A DNA stretch of 64,000 nucleotides. It comes from Callorhinus ursinus. Its lineage: Eukaryota; Chordata; Mammalia; Carnivora; Otariidae. The DNA lies in the NCBI RefSeq assembly GCF_003265705.1, contig NW_020313056.1, forward strand, positions 8,254,188 through 8,318,187, read 5' to 3'. Below, piece after piece: positions 52,148 to 61,705 of the stretch. A program made the position numbers and the translations under genes. Below the pieces are notes generated by a model, which was not told the origin of the DNA, made no database searches, and saw only the letters and a list, made by a program, of their open reading frames with translations. How positions within the stretch are numbered: position 1 is the stretch's first letter; each line of letters begins with the position of its first letter.

Positions 52148-52569
52148 AACCAATTCTGGAGGAAGAAATTCTGATTAGGGCACTTCACGGAGAAGTTCTG
52201 CTCCAGAATGCCCTTTATGTCCAGGTTTGAAAAACTTGCCTGACATTATCAAGCAAAGAATGGTCAAGAAGCATCCTCTGCGTGCCAAGGCCCATGCTGA
52301 GCAGCCATCGGGCTGAAGGCCTGGCCTTAAAATGAGCCCATTTTACCTCTTTTAGGTTATTCTATTTGCCCCCCTGCCTTGTTTCAGAAGTTGCTCAAGG
52401 CAGCTAGAACCAGTGATCATTACTCGCATCATCCAAGAGTGAGGAAAGAAAGAAGCACATCAGCTCCGTGGGTAAAGATTCAGAGCAGTTCCTCGAGAGG
52501 TAATTTCACACAGGGCCATGCAGAGAGGGCTAAGCAGTGAGATGGCAAGAGACAGATTGTGAAGAAAGC
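52148..52569. other. Unique sequence
   Basis: No repeat or gene recognised. Confidence 0.4.
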
Positions 52570-53060
52570 TCATGTCTTTGTCAGGAATTCTGGCAATTCA
52601 AGCAATGGAAACCTAACCCAAAAAAGCTTTAAAAGAGAGAATGAGAGAGAAAAATATCTTGGCTTCTATCACTAAGAAGTTCAGGGTTATTCTCCTTCAG
52701 GTACAGCTGGATCCAGGAGCAGCAATGATGTTTTTGGTACTTGAGCTGTGTCCATCTCTCAGCTCCACTTTGCCTTATATTGGCTGTATTTTCAGACACT
52801 CTTTGCTATTGTGATGACACAGAAGCCACTGTTGCTCCAGGCTGATATCACATTAGCTCAGCCATCTCAAGGCAACGACGTCTTCTCTTCTTTTCCAGAG
52901 AATTGGGTTCTGTTGGCTTTGATTGGATCCGTGTCCATCCGTGAACCAATCACTGTGGCCAGGGGCCTGGGAAGTTCTGATTGGCCAGGCCTGGGTCCTG
53001 AGTCTACCCCTGGGGATGGGGTCAGCTCACCTGATACACACAGACCAAGAAGGTAGAGAT
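52570..53060 (-). mobile_element. LTR-like repeat, family X (copy 7)
   Basis: agcaatggaaacctaaccca, gtacagctggatccaggagc, ccatctctcagctccacttt, then ccgtgaaccaatcactgtgg and ctgattggccaggcctgggt. Three CCAAT-box words (gattgg or ccaatca) within 65 bases fit an LTR promoter region but are also found in the family consensus as I recall it. Confidence 0.62.
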
Positions 53061-53224
53061 ACCCCAAGGAAAATCGCAGCCTCTTCTCCAGCAGAGAGGG
53101 CAAATGGGTGCTGGGTGGGTCCAGAGCACTGCAAATGCAGCATCTAACAGTTCGCTCGCCAGATCTAACCAGGATCTGCTCGGGGCCTGGCATCGAGCCC
53201 AGAAATGAATCTGGCACCTTTCTG

Positions 53225-53620
53225 CCCTCTGGGAGGAGGGCAAGATATAAATAAGTGTAATTCAAAGCGCTGTGTGATATGTCCTGGGAGAAAGAAACAA
53301 ACAAAAGGCTATCGACATTGGAGGCACGGCCTCTAAAGTCATCCCTGCGGTGGGATGAGAAAGGGCACCAGGTGGCAGGAATGGCATGAGCAAGGCTGAG
53401 GAGGTGGGCAGGGACAGGGCGTGCTGGAGGAGCCCAGGGTGGTCTGCTTCACTGGCCAGGAGGGGGGTGAGGCTGCAGAGGTCAGGGGAGATGGCTCAGG
53501 GCCAGGCTAACCCAGCCCAGGTGTTTGGACTTTATCCAGGTGCCAGGGAGCCATCAATGGTTCTAGAGCAGAAGAGAGACAGGGGCTAGAGTTGTGCCTT
53601 CTGAAAATGAACTCGACGGA
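53225..53620 (-). mobile_element. L2 fragment
   Basis: gagggcaagatataaataag, ggcatgagcaaggctgagga, ctttatccaggtgccaggga and gccatcaatggttctagagc, inverse L2 order. Confidence 0.82.
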
Positions 53621-53809
53621 TGTGGAAGAGGAAACAGGGACAGGCTGGGAGGGCAACTGAGCAGCTGCTGCAGTTTTCCTGGGGCAGGTGCTGGGCATCT
53701 GGACCAGGACAAAGGCAGTGGCAAGGTGCAGGCCCAGGCAGCGGCTTTCCTTTTCCACCTCCAAAACACCCCAACTCAGCACCCCCTGCACTGAGCACAG
53801 CCCCTGCTC
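53621..53809. other. Unique sequence
   Basis: Possibly the diverged end of the L2 to the left. A 176-codon ORF (53620-54150) starts here but runs through L2 and SINE. Confidence 0.4.
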
Positions 53810-54510
53810 CCCAGGACTGCGCCTTCCCCCTCGTCCCCATTACAGAAAATGGTCCCACCAGCCTCCCAGTTATGAGACCAGAAACCCCGGAGTCGTCCCA
53901 GACTCCTCTCCTTCCCCTGACAGGGCCCCCAGCAGGCAACACTGTAACTCCCACTTTCAAAATACGCCCTAGGGGGCGCCTGGGTGGCTCAGTCGTTAAG
54001 CGTCTGCCTTCGGCTCAGGTCATGATCCCAGGGTCCTGGGATCGAGCCCCGCATCGGGCTCCCTGCTCAGCGGGAGGCCTGCTTCTCCCTCTCCTGCTCC
54101 CCCTGCCTGTGTTCCCTCTCTCTGTGTGTCTCTCTCTCTCTGTCAAATAAATAAAATCTTAAAAAAACAAAAAAAACAAAAAAAACAAAATACGCCCTGG
54201 ATGCCATTTCTCGCCATGTCCGTGCCAGCACTCTGGGCCAGGTTGCTCATTCCTGATCCCCATCCCCACCCTCATTGCCACCCCCCCCAACCAGTGTATT
54301 CTCCCCAGTGCAGCCACAGGGATCCTCTAAAAGGACAATGCTTCTTTTGTGACATGAATTAAAAAGGCAGTTCCTGCACTGTCCTGCTCAGAGCCCTCCA
54401 GTGGGTCTTCATCACCTTTAAAAGGAACTCCAAGGTTCCCTGGCCTGGAGGCCTTTTCGTTGTCCCCCGGGGGCAGGGCACACAGTAGGTGCTCAATAAA
54501 TGTGGGGAGA
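53810..54510 (+). mobile_element. L2 3' portion split by a SINE
   Basis: Before the SINE: accccggagtcgtcccagac, tctccttcccctgacagggc. After it: ttctccccagtgcagccaca, tgctcagagccctccagtgg, then gggcacacagtaggtgctca and ataaatgtgg. The central part of L2 (about 250 bp) is deleted at about 54455. Confidence 0.85.
53958..54198 (+). mobile_element. CAN-SINE, intact, with 13-bp target-site duplication
   Basis: The element is 53971-54185, in sense. Head gggggcgcctgggtggctca, A box tggctcagtcg, B box gggatcgagcccc, then a CT-rich middle with tctctctgtc, aaataaataaaatctt and an A-rich tail with repeated aaaaaac units. caaaatacgccct is identical on both sides. The most complete sense SINE in the window. 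Confidence 0.98.
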
Positions 54511-55464
54511 ATGGAGGACCGGAAGACAGAGGCCTGAACCCTGGCAGTTGCTTGCGGACAGAACGGGGGTCTGTGGGCAGATGTCAAGTTACCCAGTTAC
54601 GCTGAACGAGCCCCCAGAGGCCCGCTGGGCCCCGGGGAAGGGAACACAGAGACCCCCTCCCCCGCCCTACTGCCCACATTTACAGAGCAGCCCCGGAGCC
54701 TGCTGCACGCCCCCAGCCAGGCCAGGGTGTCAGGGGCAAAGGAGGAAGGAAGCGAGAGGACAGAGAAAGCTTGTTCTTTGCCTGGGCCCCAATCCCCTTC
54801 TCCAGCTCCTGGCTCTCCCCAGGAAGTCAGGGACACAGAGCCAATGAGCAGGTGGCAGGAAGCCGGACGCAGGAGCTTGGGGGACCACCACACTACCTAA
54901 TCGGGCTCCAAGCCTCTACTTTCATTCTTTCTTAGAAAGATGGGATGGTCAGAAAGCCGCCTCCTCGACAAACATGTTGGACTTGACAAACACCTACCCA
55001 CATGGTTCCTTGTGCCCGCGGCAGTACACTGCGGCTAGGGTTATCAGCCGGCTTTGCCCCTGGCCCTGAGAGTTCTAGTCGCTATTGTTGACAGAGGGGT
55101 GGGAATCCTGGGGGTGGTGCAATGGGGGTGGTCAGGTTCCAATACTGAGGGATGTCCTGAGAGAGCAGAGACCGTTGAAGCCTCTGGATAAGCCATGGCC
55201 AGTTGGGGAAACTGAGTCACGGATCCCTCGCAGGGGCATGAAACCACCAGCTCATAGCACCTGCCAGAGCCAACCTGTCTTCAAACCCTGGAGACTAAAG
55301 ACAGGAGACATCCGGCCCAGGGAGGGCTAAGCAGATCTAGAAGGGAAGAACAACATGCAGAAAATGGAATGGCGACCCCAATTCCCAAAGCGGGCTGACT
55401 GGGCTCTCATGCTTCCACATTCCCCACCCCTGGACCACTCCCCAGGGAAGACTAATGAGACCCA
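54511..55464. other. Unique GC-rich sequence, no gene seen
   Basis: No repeat recognised over about 950 bases. ORFs of 80-115 codons overlap in several frames. Some tgggg-rich DNA around 55090-55130. Confidence 0.4.
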
Positions 55465-55880
55465 GGTTCCACTTATTATGCGTCAGGCCCTGTTCCAGCA
55501 TTTTACATGTATTACGGGGTTTCAGTCACTCAGTAAAAATTCACTGAGCACCGACCACGTGCAGGACACTAGTCTAGACCTTAGTACTGAGCAAACCCGG
55601 ACTTCCTGCTTTCATGGAAGTTCCACAGCCAATAAATATAACATGGGGTGTGTTCGCAGGTGGCAAGGGTGTTGGAGAAAGAGAAAGCAGATATGGATAG
55701 GTTATCAGAGGCACACTTTAGAGGTCAGTATGAACGCTGGCCCCATTTTGTAGATGAGGAAAGTGGAACACAGAGAGACTCTGTGACTTGCTCAAGGTCA
55801 CACAGCTTTTAAGTGGCAGAGACAGGATTTGGAGCCACGCCCTCTGGCTCCAGAGTCCCGGTTCCTGAGAAGAGGAGGAT
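55465..55880 (-). mobile_element. MIR split by an L2 insertion
   Basis: Outer parts ccacttattatgcgtcaggc, cattttacatgtattacggg (55465-55517) and ccccattttgtagatgagga, ctcaaggtcacacagctttt, ggagccacgccctctggctc (55735-55880) are a single inverse MIR in order. The piece between is L2. Confidence 0.88.
55518..55734 (-). mobile_element. L2 3'-end fragment inserted in the MIR
   Basis: gtcactcagtaaaaattcac, tgagcaccgaccacgtgcag, ggaagttccacagccaataa: inverse L2 tail then body. Confidence 0.85.
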
Positions 55881-55984
55881 GCCAGGTCCTCTGTCTTTAG
55901 CGCAGACGCCCCCAGAGCATCGGGACAGGAAGGGACTTGGGGGAGGGGTGGGCAGGCAAGGTGAGGAGAATGCAAGCCGGCTCT

Positions 55985-56095
55985 GGCATTGGGCCCGCTC
56001 CCACACTTCCAGCCTTGGAAGGCATTTCTCCTTCCTGGGTCTCAGTTTTCACCTCTGCAAAATGGGGAGTTGGGCAATTCCTGCTGGAGTGCGGG
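55985..56095 (+). mobile_element. MIR core fragment
   Basis: cctgggtctcagttttcacc then tctgcaaaatggggagttgg. Confidence 0.65.
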
Positions 56096-56164
56096 CACCC
56101 TGAGGTCACGGCCGTGGGACTGCTTCGTGAAATGCACCATGGTAGCCCCGCCAACAGCGTTTAT

Positions 56165-56430
56165 GCTTGCCCCCCAGTCCACTCTCCACCCACAGCCAGA
56201 GGCATCTCCACAAAACTCCACCAGACCTGGTCACTCCCGATGCAAGCCCTCCCTCCAGCTCCATCTTACTCCGAAGGACGGTCCCGTGGCGTCCCCCCAT
56301 CGCTCGCTCTGCTGCAGCGGCCCTGCTCCCCAGCAGCTCCTGCTCAGCCCCCCGCCTTCTCCTGCCTCCTGGCTTTTGTGCAGGCTGGCTCCTCCATCCG
56401 AAAGCCCTTTCCTCGCTGGGCCTCAGCCGA
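56165..56430 (+). mobile_element. L2 fragment
   Basis: gtccactctccacccacagc, agaggcatctccacaaaact, cctggtcactcccgatgcaa, and a diverged continuation to ccgaaagccctttcc. The 280-codon ORF from 56167 begins inside it. Confidence 0.72.
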
Positions 56431-57080
56431 AGCCAATGCTCTGCAGTCCCGTTGGCGTCAAGACCCTCCAGAGATAGACCCAGACAGGCCCACTCAACAC
56501 ACCGGAGCACGCAACCAAAACTCTACGGAGACGGGGCTAACACAGAGGCAGATACAAAAAACGGGCGGCTACACACGGGGAGACATACCCTGGCGGACGC
56601 AATAGACACCAAAAGCCACAAGGCTGCTCAGACACACCACCGCAGTGTGCAAGACGTGTGTGGGCCCATTCAGAGACAGTGTGAGCAACACACACCCCTC
56701 TGTGCGCGCACACACACACGCACACGCCTCCCTCGGGCGCCCGGAACAGCCCCACACCAAGTGTCCTGGGACAGGGACCGCCCGCAGCCAGCCATGGCAG
56801 CAAGGTGTCCTGGAGAACAATGGCCCCCTCCCCCACCCGCCGCACAGACACAAGGAGCCATTGTCAGCCCGGCTGGCCTGGCAGCTGTCCCTGCATGTGG
56901 GGGCGGAAGGCAGGAGGCTCCCCAGGCCCACTCGCTCCCACCTGCCCACCCAGGGACCCTGCCTCCTCCAGAGCCTCCTGCCTGGTCCTGCAGACCTCGA
57001 GGGGCTTAGCTCGCTGGCCCACCTTCTTTCCCCTTGGGGTGGATGAAAGCTCTTCCAGGCGCAGGATTACAAGGGGCAGG
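56431..57080. other. Unique GC-rich, CA-rich sequence
   Basis: Contains CA-rich DNA at 56640-56730 with gcgcgcacacacacacgcac. Long ORFs (280 codons plus, 126 codons minus) exist because stop codons are rare in GC-rich DNA. Product translations are low complexity and unlike any family I know. Confidence 0.45.
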
Positions 57081-57084
57081 GCTT

Positions 57085-57248
57085 GGTGGTCCAAAGTGTG
57101 GAACGTAGATCCAAACCCACCTGTCGTGTGATGTTGAGCACGTGACTTCGCCTCTCCGGGCCTCGGTTTTCGTGACTGTAAAAGGAGACAATGCTACCTG
57201 CGACTTCACGGGGTGGGTAGGATGATACGTGGCAGAGCACACAAAATG
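57085..57248 (+). mobile_element. MIR SINE
   Basis: ccaaacccacctgtcgtgtg, acgtgacttcgcctctccgg, cgtgactgtaaaaggagaca and gatacgtggcagagcac. Confidence 0.8.
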
Positions 57249-57254
57249 CCGAGG

Positions 57255-57500
57255 CAAGCGGGCAGCCCGAGACCTGGGAGGCCTGGGCTCCAGGGCCAAC
57301 CCTGTCACTTCCTTGCCATGAGGCCTCGAGCGCTGGACAGCCCCTCTCTGCACTGTGGTCTTCTCATCGTGGGAGGCGGATGACCACCGTCCCTCCCTCC
57401 GAGGACGCCCGTTCCGTGAAACCCTCACACAGGAGGCCCACGACAGGCCTGCACACAGTAGGCACTCAAACAGCACTGGCCATGATCATTATCTTATGTG
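57255..57500 (+). mobile_element. MIR SINE, diverged
   Basis: gggctccagggccaaccctg, ctctctgcactgtggtcttc, aggcctgcacacagtaggca and ctcaaacagcactggccatg. Confidence 0.7.
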
Positions 57501-57625
57501 GACTTACTTGTTTATTCATTTATCCCTTCTTTTCGTTCACGTGACCAATATTTTCTGCGTACCTCCTAGGTGCTGTGACTGGTGCTAAGTCACCCAGAAC
57601 TTGCTCTGTTCCTCTAGGCCGCAGT
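57501..57625 (-). mobile_element. L2 3'-end fragment
   Basis: tgtttattcatttatccctt, ttctgcgtacctcctaggtg, ctgtgactggtgctaagtca. Confidence 0.65.
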
Positions 57626-58060
57626 GGGCCCCCACAGGTGTTTGTTGACCGACTGAGGGAGAGAAGGCAATTCAGTCACCGTCAGCATCGCCAGGGACCC
57701 CCGAGTGTCCTGGGTCAGGTCAGGTGGCCTAGGTCAGCCTCGCAGGGGCTTGTGACCTCGGATGAGAGCTCTTTGTCTGTAAAAACAGGCACAGGACCGC
57801 CGAGCCCTGCTCCACACGCAAGGCTGTGCTGAGGTCAAAGCCAGGCGGAAAGAGGGGAAGTGCCACTCCGTGAGTCACGATGATGCCGGGGCCCGGTTCC
57901 CTCACACCCTTAGGTCTCTATTCCCGTGGAGCTGCCCCCAGGCCGCTGTCCCACCTTCTAATCCCTGTTGCCACCCTGGGATCAGTTTCATCAATCAGGA
58001 CACTCTCAGCACTGACTTCAGATTGTACATGTATTGATATGTCCGGTTTATTATCTCCCC
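57626..58060. other. Unique sequence
   Basis: No repeat or gene recognised. Confidence 0.4.
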
Positions 58061-58061
58061 C

Positions 58062-58280
58062 TAAACCAGGGTTTCTCAGGGCGCCTGGGTGGCTCAGTTG
58101 GTTGAGCGACTGCCTTTGGCTCAGGTCACGATTCTGGAGTCCCGGGATCGAGTCCCGCATCGGGCTCCCTGCTCAGCGAGGAGTCTGCTTCTCCCTCTGA
58201 CCCTCTTCCCTCTCGTGCTCTCTCTCTCTCATTCTCTCTCTCTCAGATCAATAAATAAAATCTTTAAACCAGGGTTTCTC
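58062..58280 (+). mobile_element. CAN-SINE with perfect 16-bp target-site duplication
   Basis: The element is 58078-58264: agggcgcctgggtggctcag, B-box part gggatcgagtcccgca, CT-rich middle, then caataaataaaatcttt. taaaccagggtttctc is repeated exactly. It shares the diagnostic ctggagtcccgggatcgagt with the SINE part of the chimera at 59704-59839, so they are of the same subtype. Confidence 0.98.
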
Positions 58281-58395
58281 GATCTTGGACGTTGGGGCCA
58301 GATCATTCCTGGTCGTGAAGCGCCGTCCTGTGCCCTTCAGGAATCATCTAGCAGCTCCCCTGGCTTCGACCAATGAGATGCCCTCCCCCACGTCA
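58062..58395 (-). mobile_element. MER5A fragment split by a SINE near its end
   Basis: taaaccagggtttctc then, after the SINE, gatcttggacgttggggcca, cctgtgcccttcaggaatca and tctagcagctcccctggctt. Only about two-thirds of the element remains. Confidence 0.82.
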
Positions 58396-58454
58396 CTGTG
58401 ACACCATGGATGCGTCTCAGCGGTGCCGAAGGTCCCTGGGGAAGGAAACAGTGC

Positions 58455-58690
58455 CCAGCTGAGAGGGGTTGGCCTCGATAACCAGCTCCAGGAGGGCAGG
58501 GACTTTGAGCTCTTTGGTTTCCTGCTATATTCTCCGGTGCATACAGTAGGCATTCAACACATACTTGTCAAGTGAATCTTGAACAGATGAATTCCATGGA
58601 CATGTGCTGTTCCCCTTTCCTGGAATGCTTTTCCACTCCTTTGTCTGGTGAACTCCTATTCGTGCATCAAGATCCTAGTAGGCAGCATAT
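58455..58690 (+). mobile_element. Two L2 3' fragments
   Basis: The first has aggagggcagggactttgag, gtgcatacagtaggcattca, then acttgtcaagtgaatcttg. The second restarts at cctttcctggaatgcttttc. Both in sense. Confidence 0.75.
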
Positions 58691-58818
58691 ATTAGGAAAG
58701 CGGGCTGAGCGGGGACTGGGGTGAAGAGGAGAGGACCTACTATGTGCCGCTCTGAATGCGGGCACCCCCAGCCCATTCCCGCCTTTCTCTGCCCTGCAGG
58801 GATGTGGCCCCAGTCTAG

Positions 58819-59857
58819 CTAGATCTTCTCATTTTTCTTTTTTTTTTAATTTTTTTATTGTTATGTTAATCACCATACATTACATCATTAGTTCTTGATG
58901 TAGTGTTCCATGATTCATTGTTTGTGCATAACACCCAGTGCTCCACGCAGAACGTGCCCTCTTTAATACCCGTCACCAGGCTAACCCATCCCCCCACCCC
59001 CCTCCCCTCCAGGAACCCCACATTTTTTTTCCTGAGATTAAGAATTCCTCATATCAGTGAGGTCATATGATACATGTCTTTCTCTGATTGACTTATTTCA
59101 CTCAGCATAACACCCTCCAGTTCCAGCCACGTCGTTGCAAATGGCAAGATCTCATTCCTTTTGATGGCTGCATAATATTCCATTGTGTATATATACCACA
59201 TCTTCTTTATCCGTTCATCTGTCGATGGGCATCTTGGCTCCTTCCACAGTTTGGCTATTGTGGACATTGCTGCTATAAACATTGGGGTGCACGTACCCCT
59301 TCGGATCCCTACATTTGTATCTTTGGGGTAAATACCCAGTAGTGCAATTGCTGGATCGTACGGTAGCTCTATTTTCAACTGTTTGAGGAACCTCCATACT
59401 GTTTTCCAGAGTGGGTGCACCAGCTTGCATTCCCACCAACAGTGTAGGAGGGTTCCCCTTTCTCCGCATCCCCGCCAACATCTGTCGTTCCCTGACTTGT
59501 TAATTTTAGCCATTCTGACTAGTGTGAGGTGGTATCTCATTGAGGTTTTGATTTGGATTTCCCTGATGCCGAGTGATGTTGAGCACTTTTTCATGTGTCT
59601 GTTGGCCATTTGGATGTCTTCTTTGGAAAAATGTCTGTTCGTGTCTTCTGCCCATTTCTTGATTGGATTATTTGTTCTTTGGGTGTTGAGTTTGATAAGT
59701 TCTAGAGGGGGGAGGGTCAGAGGGAGAAGCAGACTTCCTGCTGAGCAGGAAGCCCGATGCGGGACTCGATCCCGGGACTCCAGGATCATGACCTGAGCCG
59801 AAGGCAGTTGCTTAACCAACTGAGCCACCCAGGCGCCCCTAGATCTTCTCATTTTTC
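58819..59857 (-). mobile_element. Chimeric L1-SINE insertion with perfect target-site duplications
   Basis: Reading the minus strand, the insert starts with 136 bp of CAN-SINE 5' end (59839 down to 59704). It then switches at 59703 into the last about 650 bp of L1 ORF2 and the L1 3' UTR, and ends in poly(A) next to 58838. A single pair of identical flanks, ctagatcttctcatttttc at 58819-58837 and 59839-59857, encloses both parts. So they entered together. The L1 ORF2 part is open with no stop or frameshift, as expected for a young copy. Template switching from L1 RNA to SINE RNA during target-primed reverse transcription explains the order. Confidence 0.93.
59049..59852 (-). pseudogene. L1 ORF2 C-terminal fragment fused in frame to SINE sequence
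   Basis: A 267-codon open frame. About the first 50 codons come from the target-site duplication and the SINE head, which is not normally translated. About the last 218 are the natural C terminus of L1 ORF2, ending at its normal stop. That part keeps the cysteine-rich motif (spacing C-X3-C-X7-H-X4-C, starting CWRGC) and the downstream conserved [12 protein letters not shown] block. The endonuclease and reverse-transcriptase domains are absent, so it cannot act as a retrotransposase. There is no promoter of its own apart from the internal Pol III boxes of the SINE. Translation is unlikely. A 5'-truncated L1 relic is the safe call. Confidence 0.85.
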
Positions 59858-59864
59858 AAGTGAA

Positions 59865-60010
59865 GCTGGAGAAAATGGATTTTATGTGAAATCTCCTTGT
59901 CTTTCAAATGTTGGCAACTGAAACACATTTTTAAAAACATTTCAAAGGCCAAACCAAACATAACCCTGGACTGGATTTGGCCTGTGGGCAGCCTGTCAGC
60001 AAGGTCTGCT
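59865..60010. repeat. Unassigned medium-copy repeat, copy B
   Basis: tgtctttcaaatgttggcaa, aaaaacatttcaaaggccaa and ctggactggatttggcctgt. Pairs with copy A at 6830 in the same orientation. Confidence 0.5.
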
Positions 60011-60789
60011 CTAGGCAGCATAATGGGTACGGTCACCTTCGAGTATGCTAAAGGGTTAGCAGACTGTCCTCCCGAGAGTCTCACTTGCATCCCCTTTGCT
60101 GTAGCAGTTGTGGGAGGGGCCCTCAGACAGCCAAGGCAACTCTGATGGGCAAAGAGGCAAAACCTCCAGCTCTAGGTGAGACCCACAGGCAAAGGCCCAG
60201 CCCACCCTAGACTAGACTTTGTGGCTCCCAAATTCCTAAATGCCAGGCCTAGGGAAGACCACACTCATGTCAGGCCTGTTCCTCCCCAGACTACTCAGCC
60301 TCTCTCAGAAGTAAAAGCAGGGAAACCAAGGCAGGGCGGGGCTTCGTGGGGACCTTGGCTGATAGTCTGTTGGGCAGGCTCCGAGGGAGCCAGGAGACAG
60401 ACTTCTCTGGAAAGTCCCTCTTGTCCAGGAACTGGCTGGGTGCCGGGGAGAGAGGACACCCGAGTCCCCTGGTCTCTGAGGCTCCAGCAGCTAGCTCCTT
60501 GAGTGTCTGCCCTTCCTGGGACAGAATGTTCCAGAAACAGAAAATTGAAAAAGCCCCTCTATGGGAATCCTGAGCCCCCTTGATGGGAACTGTGAGACTG
60601 CTGGGCGGGGACATGAACCTGGTCCCAAGGATCAGTGTTGCCTGGAGACCCTCAATGCCGGAGCCAACTCCCCACTGCCCTCAGCCCTCTCAAGGGTCTG
60701 AAGGGCCCCATCAGCCATTTCCCTCAGCCTGATACTAACCAGCCAGCCCAGTTCACATCCATCATTCAGGAGGCCGAGAGCCCCACAGA
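60011..60789. other. Unique sequence, no gene seen
   Basis: About 780 bases with no recognised repeat, which is uncommon in this window. Overlapping ORFs of 75-108 codons, none supported. No clustered motifs stood out. Confidence 0.4.
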
Positions 60790-60890
60790 CAAGACTTCAA
60801 AGCCTCTTCCTGCTGTGTGAGCTGAGGCAGATCATTGGGCTGTCAGGACTTGGTTCTGTATCTGTAAAAGGCATCCTTCTATGGCAGGAA
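60790..60890 (+). mobile_element. MIR fragment
   Basis: gtgtgagctgaggcagatca then gttctgtatctgtaaaaggc. Confidence 0.6.
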
Positions 60891-60939
60891 GTCAATGAGC
60901 ACATGGCACAGGATTGGTGCCAGGAAGGGAGAAAAGGAA

Positions 60940-61015
60940 GTAATGTTTAGTGAGCAAGTACTCTGCTGGTGCCGAACCATCTATGTACATCTCTCTTCAT
61001 CCTCCCCGTATAAAC
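60940..61015 (-). mobile_element. MIR tail fragment
   Basis: tgtttagtgagcaagtactc then atctctcttcatcctccccg. Short and diverged. Confidence 0.5.
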
Positions 61016-61019
61016 CTGC

Positions 61020-61565
61020 ACTTGTTCAGTCAACAAACCTTTGGGGAGCTTCTACCATGTGTCAGGCTCCAAAGAGTACATGGAGAATAACATAGAACTG
61101 AACTCTGTGTCCTTGGAGCTCAGGGTCTGGAGGGTGGGGAGTAACAAACTTCCAAAATTATAATGTTAAGTTGTTGGGGGAAATCAAAGCCCGGTAAAAG
61201 GATAAAGAGTAAAAGCGGTTTAAAAGAGGAGGTCAGAGCAGGCCTCCTGGGGGCATTTAAACAGAGACCTGAATAGGGTAAAGGAGAGGTATCTGGGGGG
61301 AAGGGTGTTACAGAAAGAAGGAACAGCAAGTGCAAAGGCCCTGAGGCAGGGGTGTATTTAGCATGTTTGGTGGAATAACAAGGAACTCAGTTTAGCCAGA
61401 GGGGAGGGAACGAGCGAGAATAGAGGGAGATGAGGTTGTAAGGGGGAGTGGAGAGCAGATCACGTGGGGCCTGAGTAGGCCACAGGGAAGATCGGTTTTT
61501 CTTTTTCTGCCAAGTGAGGTGAGAGCCAACGGGAGGATCCTGAGTAGTGGAGGGCCATGACCTGC
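61020..61565 (-). mobile_element. L2 3' portion, well preserved
   Basis: ttcagtcaacaaacctttgg, accatgtgtcaggctccaaa, catttaaacagagacctgaa, aaggaacagcaagtgcaaag and gccctgaggcaggggtgtat in inverse order. About 545 bp. Confidence 0.93.
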
Positions 61566-61705
61566 CCTGCTACTATTATCCCCATCTCAGAGATGAGGAA
61601 ACTAAGGCTCAGAGAGGTGAAGTTACTTGCCCCAGGTCACAAACCCAGGGAATGGCAAAGGTGGAATTTCAGCCCTTCTCTGTGTGATACCCAGAGTCTT
61701 TCCAT
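61566..61705 (-). mobile_element. MIR fragment
   Basis: attatccccatctcagagat, gaggaaactaaggctcagag, ttgccccaggtcacaaaccc. Confidence 0.85.

Noticed and set aside
53360..53380. CTCF-like motif (gcaccaggtggcag)
   Set aside because: Only the core matches, and the sequence lies in an L2 whose consensus is similar at this point. No supporting evidence.
53971..54045. tRNA gene
   Set aside because: A and B boxes are present, but they belong to the tRNA-Lys-derived SINE head, and a cloverleaf with acceptor stem is not kept. The same applies to all 13 CAN-SINEs and the MIR heads.
53620..54150. 176-codon plus-strand ORF
   Set aside because: It passes from L2 into a SINE and the C terminus is SINE translation.
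55937..56605. 222-codon plus-strand ORF
   Set aside because: It spans a MIR core and an L2, overlaps the 280-codon ORF in another frame, and matches no family I know.
56167..57009. 280-codon plus-strand ORF
   Set aside because: It starts inside an L2 fragment, has low-complexity Pro/Ala/His-rich translation, overlaps other long ORFs in different frames, and has no splice or promoter context.
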